In this document: positions 33,798 through 46,700 of the stretch, in pieces
Layout of the letters: each line of letters opens with the position of its first letter
Numbering within the stretch: the stretch's first letter is position 1
Assembly (NCBI GenBank): GCA_030248215.1
Contig: JASANG010000229.1
Location: 45,045 to 109,044 of the forward strand
Direction of reading: 5' to 3'
DNA length: 64,000 nt
Source of the DNA: Enoplolaimus lenunculus
Taxonomy: Eukaryota; Nematoda; Enoplea; Enoplida; Thoracostomopsidae
Position numbers and translations under genes: made by a program
The notes under the pieces: model-generated
What the model saw: only the letters and a program-made list of their open reading frames with translations
Told to the model about the DNA's origin: nothing
Databases searched by the model: none

Positions 33798-34472
33798 ATG
33801 CCTAATATAAAGATCAGCTGATTGAGTACAAAAATCTTACAATCAGTACACAAAATTAAACCTATCTATTCCGCTTAACTCTGACACTGTGTACAAAGAG
33901 AAGTTTTACAACGGAATACTACCCACAACCAGAACAAAAATGTCGCCAACCACTGTGTTCGACTTGCGCATTGGCGTATACACAGGACGCGACAGAGGAG
34001 ATATATCCATTACCGATATTTTTGGAGATATTAACAAAGCTCTTTGAACAGGTTCTAGGACAACATTTTGGATAGAGGTCAATAGATTTTGTTACAAAAC
34101 GTAATACCTTTCCGAAATGATATTCTGGATGTTACACCCCTGCCCATCCGTACTCAATTCATCAATGAAAATATTCCCTAGTTATCGTTAACCAGATTTC
34201 AATAGACCAAGACGAGCGATATCATAAATTCAAAGTTCCTATCCAATTTAGGGCAAACAGTACAGTCACAACACGACGAAGGGCAACAAATATAAAAAAT
34301 TACGCTAAGAGCCAATATGAAATCAAAATCAAAATGCAGTGAAGACTAAAATATCGCGTCAAAAATAAAACGCCTGTTTTCAACGCTTTTCTCGTTTCAT
34401 GCAACATCTTTCAAAACTCACTTTTGTAACCTTTAAAAACTATAACATGATCGGTTGCGTATCAAAACGCTA

Positions 34473-34478
34473 TTTATT
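34473..34478 (-). promoter_or_regulatory. Candidate poly(A) signal of the racemase gene
   Basis: AATAAA on the minus strand, about 110 bases after the TAA stop at 34589-34587. Confidence 0.45.
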
Positions 34479-34586
34479 CTGTTTATCCAAAGCGGTATTT
34501 TCGCATCAATATAAACGATTGTTTGTACATACGAAACCCGGTTTCATAGTTTTGACACGATTTCTAAATCAATTATTTTCCAAAGT

Positions 34587-34745
34587 TTACTGATTATTCT
34601 GACATTTAATCCAAGGCAGGCAGTCTAAATCTACATTGCCTCCGCACAGAATCACTGCAACATTGCGAATACTTGGACCAAGAGCTTGAAACGCGTCTTT
34701 ATACAATGCTGCGACGCCGACTGCAGAACTTGGCTCGATCACAAC
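34587..34745 (-). CDS. SRR: Racemase exon 10
   Basis: Acceptor TTTTCCAG|GTT. 52 codons then [17 protein letters not shown], then [15 protein letters not shown]. Confidence 0.95.
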   Translation of the reverse strand, partial: VVIEPSSAVGVAALYKDAFQALGPSIRNVAVILCGGNVDLDCLPWIKCQNNQ

Positions 34746-37700
34746 CTGGAAAAAAAACCAGCTTTGTTTAAATGTTTGCACTCAATACAGGAAACGGCGA
34801 AAACTCTTGACGAAAAGACAAATTTAAAATTTACGAAGCTAGCGAAGATAAAGAAGCAGTGTGCTAAAGATTATTTAACGTTGAGTTGAAAACATATTGT
34901 AGTGACCCGAACAAGAAGGAAGTCCCCGTTTTGAGTATCAATAGGAGTCCGTATCCCTAATAAGAGTCCGTAAGCGAATAGAGTCCGTAAACCTTAATTA
35001 GAGTCCGCAATTGTGAATTATTTCTAACTGTAGTGCATAGATGATTCCACGACCAAATAAAGTTCATTTGAAAGTACATTGCTACGTATAACCTTGCATT
35101 GTCGCTTGGGCTTTGAAAGGCGGCGAAGAACGGGTTAAAAATAAATAACTGTCAGTAACCGAATAACAGGAGTACCAACATTGTGTTGTAAATGTACCAG
35201 TCAGTACCATACATAGCGATGTTAACCAGGCTAAAACATTCGCCACAGAGCTGCACGCCAACCGCAGGTAGCCGCGGGTAAACGCGGAACGGGTAAAAAT
35301 TTTGACGTGGGAATTCCAGCGGTAAAGAATTTCAAAGCGCGTGTAGAAATTTGTGATTCTTTACCCGCCTGAAACTCTCATAAAAAACTTGAAACCACGT
35401 AATGTAAAAAAACTTGAATTTGTAAACTGTTTTACCGTATGAGTAAAAAATACGTAGCCAGTATTGTAACATCAATGCATTGTAAAATTACAAAACATTA
35501 TTGAACGCACACGAAAAAACAAGGGTTGGTAGAGACAGGTAACGGTCAAGCCATTTTAAGCGGGTAACGGCGGGGCACGGGTAAAAAAATTTGCGCGCGG
35601 ATAATCTCGGGTAAAAAATTATATTTTCGTGGGTAAAGCGCTGCGAGGGAAGGTAACAAAATTTTGACCCAGTTACACCACTGATCCACCATATGAGCGC
35701 CAATTAATGAAAATTTTGTTAGCAGAGTAAACCGGAAACCAAAATATGTTTCTGCACTCAAACCCATCAAAACATTTAGTTTTCGATCAGAGTTTTTTAC
35801 GCTTAAGCCCAACACAAAATGATAAGCAGTAATGTGGAGGAATCACTGGATTAGTTAAAGTAAAAAAAGCATTGTAAATGCAATATGCTGTCGTCCCATG
35901 TAAACGGCTGGAAAGTGCCGCAAAATACAAAATATGATACTTGCCTTTAGCCTTTCGTAAACCTTTTTCATTGCAGTTGCGATTTCTGCGTCATCCTACA
36001 ATTATTGTCATGAACTCGGAGTCGTATGAAAAGATACCTATCACAATGACACATTGGCGAGATTTTACAAAACTGAATACCGCAAAAGCAATAGGAAGTA
36101 TACTGTGTAAGACACACAACAGTACTATTTTATTTATTTCAACGACAAGTTTCCCCGAATTATCATATTTTGATCTAGAAACAAACAAAACCTTACCAAA
36201 CACAGCATTGCTGTTTGCCTGCAGTACACTAGCGGTTACAAAATCGATACAATTTCATTCAAACTTTGGCCCATGTATAGAAAAGGGCCGAACAGTAGCA
36301 TAAGCATATTCCTAAGCCTAAGCGTAAGCCTAAGCCAAAGCGGAAGGATGAGCCTATTCGTAAGCCTAAGCCTAAGCAAAAAAGTTAGTCTAAAGCTTAA
36401 ATTGACTCTATTACAGCCCCGCCGGAAAACGATCCGGCCCTGTTCTATACATGGGCCCAAACGTAGACAAACTATTAGAGTTGACCCTGGGACCGAGGAA
36501 AGTACCAACCGGCGTGAATGGATGTTTGTACAAAATGTACTTGACAGTCAAAAAACAAAACACTAAGTCGAAACAATATTTTCGATTCCGCCAGGGCCAG
36601 GCCACAGAATATCCTATAACATACCACCACAAATACTGTCTTCTCACATAGCTCAAGAACGTTTGGAAAACATCGTTGTCCAAGTGGTTGCACTCGTAGC
36701 CCGTCAGCGATGGTGTTAATGTACCCGGAACTTTCGGACCATTCTGGTACACCTGAAACAAAGAAAATGATTTGTTTTAATGTATATATGTATTGAAGTG
36801 TCTCTGAATAAATTTTGAATTAGCTTAGTATTTATTGGTACAGTGAGCACTCATAACTCGAGCAGCAAAAAGTGATTGTTTATTAAAATGAAACTACTGC
36901 TGATAGTTAAAATTTGAATGTAACACTTTGCTCGTTGTTGTAACAACCGGTCCCAATATAACGCAGTATCCCATCCTAAAGCCTTATGCTAACTTGACTC
37001 AAAGCAAAAAAACTCAATACAATAAACAGATAACCTAGACGTATGCCACGTAAATACTTTAAAAACATCCCTTTTGGCCTACATACCGGTACGTAAACAA
37101 TTTTCCAATCCTTTGCCTTTGGGTTCCACAGCAAACACTAAAATATATGTACATAGGTATTCCGATATGTCAAAAATAAAAAATTCTCGTCGTATGTAGC
37201 TAAAAAATCGATTAGCTTGTAACGTTTCTGAAGTACATAAATGAGTTATTAATTGCAATTTACTTTAGTTTCATATTTTCAATAAACTTAACTTAAAATT
37301 AAAATCATAGTAGCTCATGCTTGTACCTACAAGCAATCCAGTTAAAGTTTCACTAAACTCATGGTTAGAAGCAGAACATAGCGTTTCGATATACATGTGA
37401 CTTAAACGAATAAAGTGACGATCAAGGACGCAACGCACTGGCCTAAACAGTACCATACTTCAGTAGCCGTATTGATGGGCGCAGTCTGAACTTTAAAAGG
37501 GTCAAAGTCACGTCATACAAATATTTCGAAAAAGGGATCTTGTGTTGCCAACTGAAGAAATGCCTAAAATCTCCTGGAAACAATCCCACATGAACCGCTT
37601 CACGGCTACGCCCTTGGTCGCATATAAAATTCCTATATGTCCGGCTCATTTTGAACAATGGGACATTTCATTTTTTGGTACGCAACAAAATTTTCTTCAC

Positions 37701-40700
37701 AACCAGTACATCAGTAACCAATCAGACAATTGGAACATAAAATACAAATGTGCAAATGCAACAAATTTTTACCGAAAATCAAATTTATACGCAGTTGCGA
37801 CCAACATCAGTTGATCATAACCCACGAACATTTTTAACAATACTCGGCTATTTCTGTTACCTTTACACTGCGATTGAACCTCGCGTGCACACACAGCTAT
37901 GCCACTCAACATCCCACCACCGCCCACAGGAACCAAAATTGCATCGAGATCAGGAATATCTTCAAATAACTCCAAAGTAATTGTTCCCTTAAGTAGATAA
38001 AATCAAATTAAATGAAAACGCGATCTAATCTAAAGGTAAGTATCACCTAAATCCAAAAGTACTTTCATGGTTTAGCGTAAGCTAGAGGTCAGTGATTTAA
38101 AAATAACCATTCTGACAACTAAATGTCCAAATTCAAGGTCTTTTTCGCTATCCTCCTGCCAGTCGGTGTTTGCAAAAAATAGTTATATTTTGAAAATTTT
38201 TGCATATTGGAGCTTCTCATGACCATCCTTGATCATTTCATAGCCAAATCCGTATTTTTGAAAAGTCTGATTTTTTCGAACCCAAGGTCTCCATAGGGAC
38301 CGAAAAACTTTGTCAAAAACTTTGACAAGCTACGCAGTTTCCTGACATGAATTTAACAGGGTTAAATTTGTCAAATCAAATTATTGATTAACCAGTTATG
38401 GTCAATTAGCAGACTTGTTGCGCTCCCACCAATTGCAACGGCACGAAATCAGTTATTCCGTTATAACTCTTTACAAGCCGCGTTGAATTTTGTATAATTT
38501 GTCTAACATTTTTACTAAAAAATTTCTGGCACAAAGGGGGACATTGGGACCAGGAATCGAACTTCTTGAAAATTTCAAGTTCGATGTGGAATAAATAATA
38601 GGACAATAAAAGTAACTTGAAAGGAAAAGACCCCAAACTATACACTGCAAGACAGCGAATACTGATATTGTATTTGAACAACCAAACGGTTTATCAGCGA
38701 CCTAAAACCGATTACGTCTGCGCTAACATACTAACATCCATAAATTTCACATTGTCTTCATTTGAAACTGAATTTGAACTTTTTGAAAAAATTAAACTAC
38801 ACAGTTTGCCAAACAGCCAAATTGGGTATCTTATTAAGGACATTCAGTGCACAGTAGATTGTCAATTTACGAAACAATGCATGTAGTAATTAGTCTGTAC
38901 TAGGGTTAGTGTCAAGGCCATTAGTACCAGGTTCCGTGCCTACTTTATTAAGAATTAATAGTGGGTAATTAGCGGGCTGGGCCTCAAACATACATTCTGT
39001 GTTTTTCTTATCTTAATTTGGAACTTTTAATTTGGTATGTTATATAAAACAATTTATAAAGCTAGTGTTCTTTATCTATTAAGCCTGTTTGGTAAGGTAG
39101 TGTAGCGCTGCGGTTCTGAAATATTCACTGTATGTAAGTGATACTCATCTTTAATTAATACAATTAAAGCCCTATCCCAAAAATATTTCAAATAATTATA
39201 AAGTACATTAATCGGCATCCTAGTAACATACAACCGTTATAGGTTAGCAGTTGGGCTGCTTTACATTGGCACTAATCCACTGTCAACGTCAGAATCAGTA
39301 ATTTTAATGAATATTTTTTATTTATTTAAAACAATACGCAAACAGTCAAGATTTATTTAAGCTATCTATGACAATGAACAACTATGCACCTAATACTTTG
39401 TTTCTAAGTATGTTATCATGAGGGTTTGTGGATGAAGTTTTGAGCTCAAATAAGAGACATAATTCGACGCATATACCAGTTGCATGTCCCCAGTACTAAG
39501 GAAATGCTCTTTTGCCGTATATTTATTTTCCAATTTTAGCAATTACGCCTGAAATATACTCTCGTATCTCATCTTTGCCCTTTCTGCTTCATCATATCCT
39601 GATTTCCAAAGATAACTGATAAGTTTTGGAGCGCGGCAACATTGCAGACCGTAGTAGTCGATATAATCAGTCAAAGTTCTTGAAGTAGTATCCTTTTTCG
39701 CCCGATCCAACGTTTAAACGCCCAATGCAAAATTTTATAAGGGTGTACCAAAACTTCATAAATTGGTTTGCGCACGAAACGTTTTGGCTATAATTTTTCT
39801 CCAATCCGGTACTCGTTTTCTCTTGTAACATCAACAGGTTTGAATCCCACGGTACTAACCACTCGCTTACTCAAACAGTCGTTTATTTGTGGTCGTACGT
39901 CTATATATCTCCGTGTATTGAATTTAGATGTAGCGATCGTTTAACACAATAATAATTACTCGGTGCTAGAGCGCGAGTTATTAATACTGTTTGATAATTT
40001 TACTTACGGAATCTAATGTAATTGGGTTAACACCATAAGTAGTAGTTGAGCCTGCCACGCGGACCTTGGGCCTATGGCACGCTAAGTGGCTACGCCACAA
40101 AACAATACAATGCAGCAATATATGCGCAAAAACGGTTAACAACCAGTTGTTTTCTCAGTTTCAGGGACAAACCAGCTTCATTTAGACACTCATAAACTTA
40201 TCGTTTTCTTCGGCTACGTCTTTTTGACAGACACGAAATTTATACCACTGCATTTAGTTTTTTTACAGTCCATAGATCTAAATTTTGAAAGTAACAGTTT
40301 GAATTTGGTTCAAAAACAGCGCGTAAACAACGCTATAACTAGTGAGAACTAGAGCCTAGTCTAGGCTACGGGTGGTAGGCCAACTCGGCGGCGCGGGTCG
40401 CGCTAAAACGGTTTCAAATACGGCCAAGATTTCAAAATTATTCGAAATTTCAAACTCAGGACGCGCCGCTTATGTGTCGACTATCGTCGTCTCAACAAAG
40501 TCACAAAGACAGACAGTTTTCCTCTGCCTCGCATCGACGAAACCATCGACGCGTTGCAAGGCGCCAAACATTTTTCAACCCTCAACATGCAATCCGGCTC
40601 TTGGCAACTCAAATGGCGCCGTGGATATCGAGAAAACGGCCTTCATTTGCCACGAAGGTCTCTTCGAATAACGTGTCATGCCGTTTGCACTGTCTGCACA

Positions 40701-43700
40701 AGTGACATTTCAACGGACAATGCAAATGGTGCTGTCCGGCCTCCTGCTCGAGACGTGTCTCTACTATTTGGTTAACTTTACCATGTTTTCCTCGAGCATC
40801 TACTCGATTTGGACATGGTTTTCAACCGTTTTTTAGCAAATGGACTCACAGCAAAAGACGATCAAGATTTCGAAATGATTCGAAAATTCAAACTCGCAAA
40901 ACATGGTAATTTTTGGGTCACTGATCCTTACTATGCGAAAACAAAAATATCGGGTTTCTCCCGTTTCACATTGCTGTTAATAAAACATTGCTGCTATTAC
41001 AATTGTACACGTGTGATTGCTGTGATAGGTATTATCTGCGGCGCGTATAACTATGATATTAGACATCAATTGTGATATTTGTACGGCTGTGAAAACAAAA
41101 CACCAGCTGTGATATACCAATTGTGATATTATAGTGCAGCGGTGATTGATATGTAAAGGTGCAAGTAGGAGAAAACAGACGGTGCTTCAAGCGCTACAGT
41201 AACCACTGCAGTGGGCAGGGGGTTCTATAGGTTGCTGATGCTGTTATTGTTGTTGTTAGTCAACATTAAAATTCGAGCATTCATCTAGGGTGAACAGACA
41301 AAACTCGAATGTCATATGACATTTACTTACAAACCACCGCTCTCAGAAGATAAATGTGTACAAAAGCCGGTATGTCACGTGATACTGAGGTACATTTGTG
41401 CGAATATCATATGATATTCCAAAATTACAACGAATATCATATGATATTCGGCAGGACAGTGTAATGGAAAGTTGGGCGGAAGAAGCACAGCTGTGCTTAA
41501 AATACCAAACACATGCCTGCAAATTCACTTCCGGCACAAAATCGCTGAGGAAAACAGAGTCATAATTCAAAAATTCAAATTTTTAATTCTAGTATATGAT
41601 ATTCAACAGGACAATTTGGGTATGTTACCTCAAGTATGCAGGCATCTGAAAATATATCATATGGTATTCGCTGACAATAACTCGAATATCATGATATTGA
41701 AGGACAAATTTGAATATAATATAGTCCATTAGCAGACATAATGTTACCCAATAGGCTAATAGGGACAAATCGTGTCCCAAGCTGGCCCGGTTATAACGTG
41801 AACCCCACATAACACCCCGCCACATTGCAAAAAACCGTACCCTGATATGTATTCCCGGTAAAAAGTTATTAACAATTGAAGAAAGTTGGTTTTTGCAAAT
41901 TTACGCCATAAAATCATCGTAGGATACGTAGCTAATATCGAAAAAATATCTTAGCTTATTTGATAGAGCAAAAAGTTGTACGTTTACGTCTTACCGTTTT
42001 TGAAAATTCCCACTAGTACTCGAGTTACGGTCCCAAAACCTCAAAATTTTCAATTTTTCCGATTTTTCGACCCTCCATATTTCAGTAAGCCAAAAAATAA
42101 AATGCATAATTTCAAGAGTTGGAACACCTCACCATATTGCAAAAAATCGCACCCCGTGATCTATTTCCAGTAAAAAGTTATTAACAATTAAAAGAAGTTC
42201 ATTTTCGCAAACTTACCCCATAAAAATCGTAGGATACATAACTAGTATCGAAAGAAATTTATTAACTGATTTGATAGCGCAAAAAATTCTAGGGTATACA
42301 TCTTTTATCATTTTTGAAAATTCCCACTAGTACTCGAGTTATGGTCCTAAAACCTCAAAATTTTCAATTTTCCCGATTTTCCGACCCTCCATATCTCACC
42401 CCCTAAACCCAATAGCCAAAAATAAAATATAAAATTTCAACAGTTGTAACACTCCACCGCATTGCAAACATCCGCATGCAAATACCACCACCAGTTTATT
42501 TCAAAGACCTCCAACAACTTCATTGTGCATTCGGTATTGTCACTGTAACAAAAATAATCAACGGCACTAATAGTATAACTTTAATATCGCTAGCTTACAC
42601 ACGCGTCGTGAATTTGGTTTGCGCTGGGGAGGAATTTGTCAAGAGATTAATTTGAACTTTATTTAAGTACGACGCCAAAAAAGTACCTAAACGCGCGTCC
42701 CAAGTCGTGGTAGGTTTTCTAAGCACTGTATCAACTCGTGTATTTAAGGCAATCGAGAGGTTGAATGCTGCGTGCAAATTTCAGCAAATTTTTTAAATAC
42801 AAATAATGCAAAATAGACATACATATATACATGCAACAACAATGACTTCAGTTATGTTGGATTCTGAAAGAACGTCTAGATTATACATGAGGGTTGTTAA
42901 CCGACATGAAAAATGTACCGTTCTGTCAAATAATTAATAAATTTTTTACAGATTTAGTTGCCTTTAATTTTTGAATTTTGTTCTATTATAGTAATGTTAT
43001 TACTCCAGGAAATACAAGTAGTATGTTACGTCTCTTACACTGTAATGCGATGCGATGCAAAATGATTCACAGTACAATAACAAAACGAACATAATTACTG
43101 AGGATCGCTACTTGAGAAGCATAACACTATTTGTTTCCCATCAAAACTTCTTGCAGTTTTAAAGTTCGCTCCATGAAGGTACATTGAGTTTATTACAATA
43201 TATGCTCCGTTTGGCAATTCGTATTTAAGCGGGTGAACATAGGAACAAGCGTTTAATCCTTGTATCACATTTCCATCTTGTCCTTCATTATACGACACAT
43301 GCCCACCATTAGGGGCTTTTTAGCGTGGATCCAACGATATGGGTACAGCTGGTGTTGGCCCTGACCAGTATGGGATGCCGCCTGCAAGGGGGCAAGTGTA
43401 ATGGTTCTGGTTGTTCAAATTCGGGTGTTGTTTGTGGTTGCTGAAATACGCAAAGTTCAACAGCATTTTGTTGTTTTTCGACCATAAATTTATCTGCATT
43501 AAACACAAGGCTAATATATAATAGTATATAAAATAATGGTAAGGCATAACTATAGTTGTAAAAACTGAAAATCAAGCAACATCCGTAATTTATTCTAGGC
43601 TCGGCATTCATTGGATTGCAAGATGTAAGCGAACGAAATTACGAGGCCAGCGGCGTTGTTTCATACACAGATTAAGGTTATGGAGGGCATCGTTATGTAT

Positions 43701-46700
43701 AGCGTTCAAAGCAATATCTGTACAAGACATACTATCGTTTCGTTGGCCATGCTCGGTTCCTTGAACTTGAAAGTTCTAGAACCAAAAAGCATATTGTAAA
43801 AACAATTGTTGTTTCCTGTAAATGTTTGGTATCGCAACATCATGGTTTATATATTTTTGCTCAAGTTATGTGTTTCTAAAGTAAAAACAATGAACGCATT
43901 AATATTTCTTTGCCTTGAAGTCTATCTTTCATTAGAATTTTTTATAGATGGTAATCAAGATACCAACACATATAGCGAAAGGTCATAACTGTGCAGTACT
44001 TACAGATGGGTAAGGAGTTTCTGGGCGAATCCGTTTTTTGTTGGTTTGTTTTGAGAGCCAGTCACAGTAGGTGGAACGTTTCGTTTTTGACTGGTTTCCT
44101 AAAATTAATAAATGTTTTAATTACGATTATGGATTTAAACGTGAATAGTTAACATATTTGTGCAGTAACTGCAGTGAGATTTTTACAGGAAATGTGTTGC
44201 CTATAACTCAATAATTCTTTCTATTCTGGTTTTGTATGTTTCACGAAATCTTACACCTTTAATAAGGAAGACTAAAACATTATAGTCATGTATTTGGCTT
44301 TCATATCCCAGTGATGCACGCACCTGCACACATGGCCCAAATTCGGCAATGATCACAACCGAATTGTCTTCATGTTCATTTTCGTTTCCTCCACACTCTA
44401 TGCAAAATAGCGTTTTCAAAGGTCAGTTGCGTATCGCGATACATGTTTAAGCAAAGAAGCAAATCGTTTACAGAATGGTGGTCGTTTGTAATGGCATCTA
44501 AAAGATACGCTGTGAATTTATTTTACTTATGTGCTTAAGGCCATATTATGGAAAACGGAAATAGTACAATGATGTATAGTAAAGGTTTAATACATATCAT
44601 ATAGTTTCTTTGCAAACGGCAACGGCAATATGTTTATGTATTAAAAAGTAACAGCGGGGTGGTAAATATAGTACATCAGAGTTTCAGTGGGGCATTAAAA
44701 TTGTATTTAAGTAGGTTTGTTTCCCAAATACAGTTTGGCATCGCTGTGGTCTTGTGTCACGGCAATCTCAGTAGCAAAGAAAAGGGTATTTTGTACTTTC
44801 ATTTCAAGCGTAAAGTACAAAAAAATACGTAAACATAAAACTGACTTCCACTCGATTCGTATATATCGTGTACCTACCTACTTTGGTAAAACACACATAT
44901 TAAAATGATACAGAATTTGAAGTGTTGAACATATGTTAGATGAAATCAATGCGCGCTAAACTAAAATACGTTTAAATACATAGAAAACACTGAGGAGAAT
45001 CTAAAGCTAAATATTGCTGAAACGAATATAGGAAATAGAGATTGCGTAAAAAAATTATATATTGAAGTGTGATAAATTTTAGAACAAAATAGGGGCATAT
45101 GGAAAATTATACGTGAAAGATTGACAATTTTTTGCACCAGAATGAAATTTACGAACGTATGGTAGCGAAAATCGAATTGTGAAATAAGCTACTATAAAAT
45201 GGTGTTCAGATTTTGTGCGATTTTATTTCGTCCAGTTTTGTCTTAACATGTTTTACTATTTAATTTTCGTTTCTATTTTTGGATATTCACAAAGTAGCGA
45301 ACTATAGAATAACGTTTGAAAATTCCCGGGCATTGTTTTAGCAGAGGGCACTTACAATTAAGTTTTCGTTTTTGTTCTTTCTCATGTAGGTAAATCGTAA
45401 TAGGTGACACTTACTAGTTTTCACTGACACAGATATAGCATTTTAATTTATGCTAATTTTATTCTTGAGTGGTAAACTCTCAATAATTTAGTGTTTGTAC
45501 GCGTGAAAATTTAAGTTGCAAAAATCCTGCATATTCACCCCTCGATGATGTTTTTCTAGAATTTATTTTACATTTTGACTTGTGAATGCAAAGAATTTTA
45601 CGACATATGGTTTTATGGTTCAGCGCACATTTCCTAATTGACAGTTTGGACGTTTTGTTCTGAACTTTCGTTTAGTTTCTCATCTAACCCTAACACACTA
45701 CCATATGCTATAAATTTAAAAATATTGATTAATTACTCGTCAATTTATGAGTAGTCAAACCAAATTCTTAGGTAGCACCCTTCGCTCTAGTGTATGAATT
45801 CCTCATCATATACTACTTGAATTCATAGTGTAAGCGTGTGCCAGTTTGTGTTCGCATATGTGGCGCAGGTAGTTTTGCCAGCTTGCTTTGCCATTATAAT
45901 TATGATTCTTACGTGATTATTTTGTTTTTACTTCATGGCAGGATTCATAGTTTGTGTCATAAATCTGGTTCCAAAAGTTGCTTTCATTTGCATTTTTTGA
46001 TTGATTCGCAGTAAAAAGCTACATACACCATGAGTATGAAAGCTAACAGAAATTGTGGTAGCACTATGATTAGCGTATTAAGACTTCATGCGTTTCTCAC
46101 GTTTGTTTCAAACTACTACAGCTTGCCAGAAAACAATTTCTGTGGCTTGAGAAGCATTGACGGTTTAATATACTTGAAGTTTATGCATAGAGACGAAGAT
46201 ATCAATTTACAACACTCATTGCAAGCGAATGAGTAATCTGGCGGAATACGACGCTAGAAAGTACTTAATGACTTCAAAGATGCTTTCAGTTCCGATGCAA
46301 TTCCCAGCAAGGTGCAGCTTACTGTTCAAGTGCTGAAGAAGATCGCAACTTGTCGTACCTGTACAATTAACATCGCTTTTTGAATTGGTATATCGTAGCC
46401 ATGTTATGCTGCCTGCATGTTCAGCGCCCTCAAGCAAGTGAAGTTTTGAGTCTGCATGAATATCACTTGGCGAAGCGAAACACGATCAGGTTAAGTAATG
46501 CCTATTCCCAAAAGCACCCAAATGCTAAACCGAGGCTAATCCATGTTGATTTTTGCGTCATCCATGTTATCGTGTGTCCGCCGTGTGGAGAATTGCCGCA
46601 ATCATTTCCAAGTAAGGTTTTGAAAAACGCTACAAAAAGAAAATTGAATATGAAAAAATTGGTCATTTGGGTGTCAATTTCCTAGTAGGAAATTTTAATA

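Larger units (their letters stand above)
30530..34472. other. Intergenic between convergent genes
   Basis: Contains MITEs and a two-copy repeat (listed separately). ATTAAA at 30912-30917 is a weak poly(A) candidate for the channel gene. No gene seen. Confidence 0.45.

Noticed and set aside
43095-43298. Galectin-like domain
   Set aside because: A faint resemblance of [10 protein letters not shown] to carbohydrate-recognition strands is not backed by the sugar-binding motif or by domain order.
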